Below the pieces are notes generated by a model. That model was given only the letters and a program-made list of their open reading frames with translations, was not told where the DNA came from and made no database searches. Made by a program: the position numbers and the translations under genes. A DNA stretch of 25,663 nt, from positions 1 through 25,663 of the forward strand of contig JBBHKE010003508.1 in NCBI GenBank assembly GCA_037447655.1, in the 5' to 3' direction. The DNA comes from Zygnema cylindricum (Eukaryota > Streptophyta > Zygnematophyceae > Zygnematales > Zygnemataceae). Below, piece after piece: positions 19,271-25,663 of the stretch; position 1 is the stretch's first letter, and each line of letters opens with the position of its first letter.

Positions 19271-21717
19271 ATGGTTATTAACTTTGATTTGTCAGAAGAT
19301 GAACAAAAAAGTGTTCAGGCATCAAAAGACGAATTACATCACCAACTAAAATTGAGGATTGGATCTTTAACGACTTTTTTAGGTCCGGGCAGTTACGACG
19401 AGGAGGACGGGCAGCCTATTTTGAGAAAAAAAAGACCTTATCTCGTCAATTTTACCATACAAATGTCTCGAGATTTTTTTTTGATGTTCATTATCACAAT
19501 TTTTGCTTTGACAACATTATTTATGATGGCGGAATGGAAAATGTACCTTAAAACTGTTAAATTGACCGCTGAAATTGAAAGATTGAAAGTAAACTTGTTA
19601 CCCAATAGACATTTGATGAAAAATAAGTCAAATTTTGAACTTTTTTGGGAAAGTACACCCGATTCTGCAGAAATTTCTGAAAAGTCTAAACACGAGGAGA
19701 CAAAAAAGATGGAAGAAATCCCAAAAGGGAAAGAAATAGAAGGAACCAAAACGGAAGAAAATCTGGAAGTGGAAGAAAAACCCAAATCGGAAAACGAATT
19801 GAAGGAGGGTTGGTTAGAAGAGGCAAAAAAACTCCGAGAAAGTTTTCCCGAAGCTGACCGGGGATTGGACTCTAGCAAAAAATATATGTTATATACTCTA
19901 GGAAACGATTATGGTTCTGGATTATTGCATTATTCGAGTAGTTTATGGGGTATGCTAGCCGAAGCGAGGAAATTAAATCGAGTTCTAGTTTGGCAACACA
20001 TGTGTTTACCTCCGCATCACAATTTGGGAAAGCTGATCCGGATAAGTCCATCTACACTTTTTGACAGATCAAGAATCGAGAGTGAGTGAGTATTCTATCC
20101 ATGTGCCTTATCCAATGTTCAAAGCTTAATGTTTAATCTCCAAGGTATGGTTTCAATTTTAAGTGTTTAATGTCCGATGGTCGACATTTGATTCTTGCTG
20201 TACAATATTATATCTCAATGTCTCATCTTCTATATCTACTACCAATGTCCAATGCCCAATGTTCAATTTCCAATGTCCAATGTCCAGTGTCCAAACTCCA
20301 ATATCCAATTTCATATGTCCAATGTCTAATGTCTAATGTCCAATATCTAATATCTAATGTCCAATCTCTAATGAACAATGTCTAATGTCAAATCTCTAAT
20401 GTTCAATGTCTAATGTCCAATGTCTAATGTCGATGTCAATGCTTAATGCTGGACGGCTGCTGTTCATTTTCAATATTTGGTGTCCCGTCTCCATTTACTT
20501 CTGGTTAAATGTTCGTTGTTTAGATTTTATATTTAGGGTCTGATCTCCAGACTTTAAGCTTAGAAGAGCCCATTTTTAAATTTTTGAGATTTTTTTGCTA
20601 TCGGACTACAAAACAAAATGATTTGTTAAATGTGCCGATTTTTTTTGGCTGTTATTGTGCATAATTTCAAAAAAAAAAGAGGAAAGAAACAAAACAGGCA
20701 TATTTTTCATTGGAGATTCTGACCAAATTTCATATATTTTCCTTCAGGTATCAAGCTGAGCTTCTTGACGAAGCAGATTTTTGGGGGCAGCGAAAAAAAT
20801 CGGAAAGGGATGGACAAACAATTTCATACAGAAAAATTGAAGCCGATACACCGACCGCCGATGTGGAGAATGAAGATGCGATAGTTTTGGAGCGAGATTT
20901 TTCGGGCCGTTGGGATGTTTTTGCCTATTCATTGAAAAATGTGAGTTGGACAAAATGGATTTCAGATGTCGTTTTGCTTATTCTGCTTTTGTTGTTCCTC
21001 TCGAAATCGACAAAAGCTGACATATAAGTAGTGAATAAAGAAAAGGTTCAAAGGAAATGTTGTAAAGCTTTCTCTCCCTCTTTCTCTCTCTCTTCTCTCT
21101 CTCCACTCTCTCTCTCCCTCTCCCTCTCCCCCCTCTTGTTGAATTGGCACGTGAAGCCGGTTCAATATGGGGTAGAATGTGATACATCACACTCGAAGCC
21201 GCCTAAATAAATAGGTAAGAGCCCTGGCCGGCTCAATTTTCCCTAGTATGGGACATGCCGAATCCCGGATTTCACGAAAATTTAACACCTCTCTCCCTCT
21301 CTGCCCCTCTCCTTCTTTCTCTTTCTCTTCTGTATGTGTGTAATGTGTGTGCATGTGACAGCATGACCGCAAAAAAACCACCTGTGTACTTTTTGAGTGG
21401 AAAATTACAACAAAAAAATTGTAAAAAATCGAAAAAAAAAAACATAAAATTTTCCTTGACCTTTTTCTCCCTTTATCTCCTTCTAATGTTTTCAGGTCCA
21501 ATATCAAAGCTTCGAAGAGATCGAAAAAACAAAAGCTCTACCAACTACCGTCGCATCAGTATCGCAAGAGGAGAAAGAAAAAACCCAAAATCTTTTTGAA
21601 ACTCTTATGGGAACTCCAAATATTTTTCGAGGAAGAGTGTTTTTGGGGCAGGCTAAACATTTGGGCCCGTGGATGTTTTTAAGCGACAATATATATAAAA
21701 AATTTATCGAATGGTGA
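19271..21717 (+). CDS. Three-exon type II membrane protein, possible O-FucT-like glycosyltransferase
   Basis: Exons 19271-20085, 20748-20940 and 21496-21717 join in frame to 409 residues. The start is the first ATG after an in-frame TAG (19241) and has a good context (AAAGATGG). Both donors are GTGAGT and both acceptors TTCAG (CCTTCAG, TTTTCAG), with phases 2 and 0. Residues 1-66 are polar and cytosolic. Residues 69-87 form one membrane segment (FFLMFIITIFALTTLFMMA). Residues 125-190 are a Glu/Lys-rich stem. The lumenal domain follows; residues 204-241 (YMLYTLGNDYGSG, then LAEARKLNRVLVW) resemble the start of plant O-fucosyltransferase-like domains (NN/GG segment then A--LNR-LV). The rest is not recognised: exon 3 has no H-R-D type motif, so activity is uncertain. 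Topology suggests the Golgi or ER. Exon structure is strongly supported, function weakly. Confidence 0.72.
20086..20747 (+). other. Intron 1 (662 bp)
   Basis: It begins GTGAGTATT and ends CCTTCAG. The earlier GT at 20082 would give the wrong phase and a stop in exon 2, whereas 20086 gives ESEY, then QAELLDEADFW. The exon 1 frame would otherwise stop at 20089. The intron contains the heptamer array at 20242-20430. Confidence 0.8.
20242..20430. repeat. 27 in-register heptamers (CYAATGT) in intron 1
   Basis: Cutting the sequence every seven bases from 20242 gives CCAATGT, CCAATGC, CCAATGT, TCAATTT and so on to CTAATGT at 20424-20430. That is 27 units with substitutions but not one insertion or deletion. 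Weaker, out-of-register relatives occur at about 20110-20180. Confidence 0.93.
20941..21495 (+). other. Intron 2 (555 bp), with possible retained-intron reading
   Basis: It begins GTGAGTTGG and ends ATGTTTTCAG. If retained, the exon 2 frame continues for 28 codons to TAA at 21025-21027 and includes WISDVVLLILLLLFLS, a plausible membrane segment. It also holds the CT-rich tract at 21069-21133. Confidence 0.75.
21069..21133. repeat. CT-rich microsatellite in intron 2
   Basis: Imperfect (CT)n and CCCTCT runs. Minus-strand frames across it give only Arg/Glu-rich strings. Confidence 0.85.
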
Positions 21718-21804
21718 AATTGGTTTTATAGCGAAAAGGTAGAAGTAAAAATGGGCGAAATCAAATCAAATCGTACATGAAATTGAGAATGACATGTTGA
21801 AGAA

Positions 21805-21825
21805 TGCAAAAAAAACCTTTTTGCA
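21805..21825 (+). other. Perfect hairpin in the probable 3' UTR
   Basis: TGCAAAAA and TTTTTGCA flank a 5-base loop, 88 bp after the stop codon. It could sit in the 3' UTR or near the polyadenylation site. No canonical AATAAA is visible nearby. Confidence 0.4.
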
Positions 21826-21870
21826 CTAAGATTGAGTGTATATATAGATGGTATGATATGGGAGGAGATT

Positions 21871-21995
<125 letters not shown>

Positions 21996-22080
21996 AATCA
22001 CTTCCTCCCCTGCCACACCATAAAGTGTATCATTTTTAGCCTGTTGTTTTTTTAAGCCTTCAAACTCATTCTTCTGCATT

Positions 22081-22904
22081 CGGACTCGTCGGATTCCCCT
22101 TCCATCCCCTCCCCTCTCTCCCCTTTCCTCCCCTTTCCTCCCCTCCCCTCACCTCCCCCCCCCCTCCCCTCCCCTCCCCTCCCCTCCCCTTTCCTTCCCC
22201 CTTCTCCTCCGCTTCTCCCCCGCTTCTCCCTCAATTCTTCCCATCTTCTCCCTCTTCTCTCCGCCTCCCATCTCTGCCCCCGTCTCTGCTTCCTCTCGCC
22301 CCTCTCATCTTCCCCTCCCCCTTCCCCCTTCCCCCTTCCCCCTTCCCCCCTTCCCCCTTCCCCCCTTCCCCCTTCCCCCTTCCCCCTTCCCCCTTCCCCC
22401 TTCCCCCTTCCCCCTTCCCCCTTCCCCCTTCCCCCTTCCCCCTTCCCCCTTCCCCCTTCCCCCTTCCCCCTTCCCCCTTCCCCCTTCCCCCCTTCCCCCT
22501 TCCCCCTTCCCCCTTCCCCCTTCCGCCTTCCCCCTTCCCCTTTCCCCCTTCCCCCCTTCCCCCTTTCCCCTTCCCCGTTCCCCCTTCCCCCCCTTCCCCC
22601 TTCCCCCTTCCCCCTTCCCCCTTCCCCCTTCCCCCTTCCCCCTTCCCCCTTCCCCCTTCCCCCTTCCCCCTTCCCCCTTCCCCCTTCCCCCTTCCCCCTT
22701 CCCCCTTCCCCCTTCCCCCTTCCCCCTTCCCCCTTCCCCCTTCCCCCTTCCCCTTCCCCCTTCCCCCTTCCCCTTTCCCCCTTCCCTCTTCCCCCTTCCC
22801 TCTCCTCCGCTTACGGTCCCCTCCCCTCCCCTCCTCTCACCTTCACTCCCTCCGTTCCTTTCCCTCACCTCCCGTCCCTTTCTTTCCCTTCCCTCCCCTC
22901 TGTT
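22081..22904. repeat. Polypyrimidine tract enclosing a heptamer array
   Basis: Nearly all C and T on the + strand. It is the opposite polarity to the purine tracts at the left end of the window. The 231-codon Gly/Lys/Glu/Arg frame on the minus strand follows directly from the repeat and is not called as a gene. Confidence 0.92.
22310..22795. repeat. (TTCCCCC)n minisatellite, about 65-70 copies
   Basis: The unit TTCCCCC repeats in tandem with occasional 6- and 8-bp variants (an extra C or T, or a missing C). The minus strand is (GGGGGAA)n, an ideal G-quadruplex sequence with 2-base AA loops. It is not the plant telomere repeat TTTAGGG, though it has the same 7-base period. Confidence 0.95.
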
Positions 22905-23154
22905 GAAGTACAATTTCAGTTGTGTAATTAGTAAAACGTACTCTTCTAAGTTGTATCTTTGTGCGCATCTCATTTCTAGTGCGTTACTGTGGTTTCGCAT
23001 CTTGATTTATGCAATTTGTTGTTTGTGTACGAATGCACTTATTACTATAGGGACACACTTTGCGATTATTGTACTTATTTTGACTCGTACGTTACTCAAA
23101 CGTTATTTCTTATTTTTTCCGTCAAACATTATTTCTTATTTCATCCGTTGAACA
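22905..23154. other. Short unassigned stretch
   Basis: Mixed sequence. The phrase TTATTTCTTATTT plus CCGT recurs three times at its right end (about 23102-23160), leading into the CT repeat. No gene seen. Confidence 0.5.
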
Positions 23155-23159
23155 TTATT

Positions 23160-23269
23160 TTCTTTCTCTCTCATTCTTTCTCTCTTTCTCTCTCTTTCTT
23201 TCTCTCTTTCTTTCTCTCTTTCTTTCTCTCTCCTTCTTTCTCTCTCTTTTTTTTTCTCTCTCTCTCAGT
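23160..23269. repeat. (TTTCTCTC)n-type CT microsatellite
   Basis: Repeated TTTCTCTC and TTTCTTTCTCTC runs ending in (TC)n. Confidence 0.95.
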
Positions 23270-23840
23270 ATTTCACCATATTTATTGAAGATTAGTTGAT
23301 TCCTTTCACTATAGATTCCTTAAAAAAATAAAACTATTTGTTCCCAATTTTGCTGTCCACCGTACTTTGTAATTGGCTGTCCCTAGTTATACCTTTTTGC
23401 CTTTTGCGGTTGGGATTCTGTGGACGTAGTGTAGCCGGTCCACTCTGAATCCAAGCTAGACATGGTACTTAACTGTTCGTTTCTGTACATTCAGTTTAGC
23501 GGTCATAACGAAAATATATTCTCGCCCCATCGTTTCTCTTTCAAAATTATTCTTGTTGATTTGTCTTAAATTTTTCCTCCATGTAATTCTTTGCCATATT
23601 CTCCTCTCTTTTTACCTTTGATCCGTTTTCTACGATTTTTTCCTTTCCACCGTTCGGAATTCAAGATCCGGATAAGCCCTTTTCCGCCCGTTCGATCCCC
23701 TCCTGATCCGGCCTCCCCTGACGGTTTCCCTCCTCCTCTCCCTCCCTCTTTACCATCCAATGATTGCAATGGATAGTTAAGATTTTTACCGTTTGATTTT
23801 TGATCTCCAAATGAAATTCTGACACGTGTGCACAAAAAAC
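23270..23840. other. Intergenic stretch, nothing recognised
   Basis: T/C-rich sequence. The Pro-rich frame at 23591-23776 and its minus-strand counterpart reflect composition, and no motif is seen. Confidence 0.5.
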
Positions 23841-23983
23841 GTTGATACAAGTGGGGAAAACAAAAGTTAATACAAGTGTGGAAGAAATAGTTGATGCAAG
23901 TAGGAAAAAGAAGCTGATACAAGTGGGGAAAAAAAGTTGATACAATTGGAGAAAAGAAGTTTGATATGAGTGGGAAAAAAAAG
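23841..23983. repeat. Six-copy minisatellite, 23-25 bp unit
   Basis: Copies begin at 23841, 23866, 23890, 23913, 23936 and 23959. Each resembles GTTGATACAAGTGGGGAAAA with a variable A/G tail. The array stops at the edge of the Copia remnant. Minus-strand frames give a Phe/Pro/Cys/Ile repeat with no protein meaning. Confidence 0.92.
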
Positions 23984-23986
23984 CGT

Positions 23987-24240
23987 GAGTGGACAACGTG
24001 TCTTACTTTCATTACCTACTTCCAATTCCAAACCTTCTAGAACGCTTTTTATTGCTCCTCTCTGACTAAGGGAAATTTCCTCCTCTCCTCCGTCCCTGAA
24101 ACCTTTTACCCGAAGCAGATACTTCACCTCTCCTATATCCTTCAACTCAAGCTTTCTCCTACACTGGTTTTTAACCTTATTACATTCCGAAATAATGATT
24201 AGGCAATTATACATTAAGTGTTATTGTGACAAATGTCACT
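23987..24240 (-). pseudogene. Ty1/Copia reverse transcriptase fragment
   Basis: The minus-strand frame from 24214 reads NCLIIISECNKV, then KLELKDIGEVKYLL, FRDGGEEEISLSQ and AIKSVLEGLELEV, and ends TRCPL. This follows the Copia RT pattern: YVDDLLI, then EFEMKDLGEL-YFLG, then LSQ-KYI--VL, then TPL. The catalytic YVDD is destroyed: just upstream, in a shifted frame, is FVTITLNV, where one base is lost at the YVDD position. Nothing of the rest of a Copia element (integrase, RNase H, LTRs) is visible. The minisatellite at 23841-23983 borders it directly. Confidence 0.78.
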
Positions 24241-25663
24241 GAAAAACTCCAACTCTTCCAGCAATCCGAGCCCACTAGTCTATCGACACATTCTGATAAG
24301 TTCTGTGCCCACCGTTATTAGACTTCAACATTTTTCAAAAAGTCAAGACTTTTTTCATCATACAGGTTTCTGATTCCCAATGGTGACATCACGATCGACG
24401 GGTAAAATCACTACCTTCCCATTGCTAGCCTAAAAAAAAAAAAAATTCTAACGGTTGATCACAAATAACGCCTTAAAAATGACTGCCGGAAAATGTTATA
24501 TTCTAAAAGCGATAGGCGGTGTAGCTCTCTAACGTAATTCCATATTTTTTTGCCTCTGAACTTATCAATATTTATCTGCCTATGAATCTTTAAAGAATAA
24601 GAAGATAATTCAACATTTTTCTCTCTTTTGAAATAAGTTCAAATAGGACACGAGGTCACCGACAATGACATGTTAGGAAATCGTCATTTTCATTCAGGAC
24701 AAAATTCTATGTTCATCTTTTTCTAAAATACCAAGTAATGTGTGTGTGTGTTTTGTATTTGGTTTATTTTTTGTTTGGTATCCTGTGTTTAGTACATCGT
24801 TATGTTTGTAAGCGTAACATTCTATGGATTGAAAATACTCTAGAAGTAAATTAAAAAAAGAAAAAATATATATACGAACAATAAACAAAGTACTCAAAAA
24901 TTATCATAGGTAAATAAAAAAAAAACAACCTTTCAAAAATTTCAAATCACGCCAATTTTTAAATCTTGGCATTAAAAAAAATGTGCATGTACAATTTTTT
25001 ACAAAAGGTAAACCTTTTTCTTGAGAATACTCTCAGCTTCACTATCTATCACAAAGCTGAAAAATAACAATTAATGTAAATCCTATTGTTCCCTTCAAAA
25101 CAAAAATGTACAAATCCATGTCACGTCACATCGCTAAAGTCATTCCTAAATTGCCCCACTATACTTTCTACTGCTCTTGATAAACTAAAGTTTCTTAATT
25201 ATTTCCTATCTTTTCCTCTTTTAATTCTACCTTTTCTCTTCCTCTTTTTGTGAACAAGAAAGAAGATCTCGCCGTTGCTCTTTTTCTTTTTCCCCAAAAT
25301 TTCGATTAGGGTCAGGATATTTCCAGATTCCAATAAAAAACAGATTTTTATTTTTAATTTCTCGTCCTTTTTTAAGTTCCGGATACTCCCCAAAAAACCC
25401 ACTTTTGATATTTTTTCTGTTTTTCTCTTATTTTTTCCACACCTCTTTTTTCATTTGACCCATTTTATCCTTCTTTTCTACAGACTCTTTTTTTTTGTCA
25501 CTTTTCAAATAGTTTGTTGGAAATCAGAAAATTCCCAACGTAAATTTGTCTCTTCTGACAACCCGGCATCATGTCGCGAATTTAAAATTTCTCGAACATA
25601 ACTCGATTTTGATCCTTCCCTCCCCCCCCCTCCGGAACATTCAGGGGGGGCGTGAATAAAAAA
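24241..25663. other. Terminal intergenic stretch
   Basis: AT-rich with several A or T homopolymers. The only hint of structure is CTAAAAGCGATAGGCGGTGTA (24503-24523), which resembles the right end of the MITE at 2667-2894. The T-rich frame at 25275-25601 (Phe/Lys/Pro/Ser-rich) has no motif; an exon of a gene continuing past the window cannot be excluded. Confidence 0.5.

Noticed and set aside
19438-19878. 146-codon minus frame opposite exon 1
   Set aside because: It is a shadow of the real gene. The + strand frame has splice continuity, a membrane segment and a start context.
21255-21599. 114-codon + frame running through intron 2 into exon 3
   Set aside because: It uses a different frame from the spliced gene, is CT-repeat derived at its start and loses the exon 3 acceptor logic.
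22310-22795. Interstitial telomere
   Set aside because: The unit TTCCCCC is not TTTAGGG or another known telomere repeat. Only the 7-base period is shared.
22305-23000. 231-codon open frame on the minus strand, Gly/Lys/Glu/Arg repeat
   Set aside because: It is the direct translation of the (GGGGGAA)n array. A 7-bp unit free of stops stays open in all frames, so openness is not evidence of coding.
23566-23996. Minus frames with repeated Phe-Pro-Thr-Cys-Ile patterns
   Set aside because: They come from the 23-25-bp minisatellite; the apparent protein repeat simply follows the DNA repeat.

Overview
This is a eukaryotic, AT-rich, transposon-dense window. One three-exon gene has GT-AG introns, a Ty3/Gypsy chromovirus-like element carries an initiator-tRNA-Met primer binding site, and there are several TIR elements and long microsatellites. 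A plant or other streptophyte fits best (PBS nearly identical to the common plant TGGTATCA type, CT-rich patch upstream of the gene, Harbinger- and hAT-like MITEs). That assignment is an inference; no feature fixes the species.

Positions 1-2480 are mostly strongly purine-rich on the + strand (1-1085 and 1721-2480) with a gene-free spacer between. From 2667 to 13905 there are three related TIR elements with TA target duplications. All are filled with a repeated WTTAGMGT-type motif. The third is split by a 9.5-kb Ty3/Gypsy element (4251-13782, minus strand, TSD AACCT). That element is itself split twice: an antisense solo LTR of its own family (4673-5639, TSD TAGAG) sits in its 3' LTR, and a 723-bp hAT-like MITE (12940-13662, TSD TTTAAAAT) sits in its 5' LTR. 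PBS, PPT, gag, protease, RT, RNase H, integrase and a degenerate chromodomain can all be read, but the frames are broken.

Positions 13908-19000 hold no convincing protein gene. They contain a possible TATA-driven transcript with consecutive hairpins (about 14920-15120), a 1.2-kb Harbinger-like TIR element (16305-17479, TSD TAA), a second hAT-like MITE (17931-18296, TSD CTTCAAAC) and a 15-base exact match to the universal 18S rRNA 5' end.

The only intact-looking gene is 19271-21717 (+): three exons, 409 residues, a type II membrane protein with a charged stem and a weakly glycosyltransferase (O-FucT)-like lumenal domain. Intron 1 carries 27 consecutive heptamers in perfect register. Downstream come a 120-bp (TA)n, about 490 bp of the G-quadruplex-prone heptamer TTCCCCC, CT microsatellites, a 23-25-bp minisatellite and a small remnant of a Ty1/Copia reverse transcriptase on the minus strand. 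The last 1.4 kb shows nothing recognisable.

The most informative parts are the datable four-layer transposon nest, the motif-saturated MITE families, the two unrelated heptamer arrays around one gene, and a possible retained-intron isoform that would give that gene's protein a C-terminal membrane anchor.
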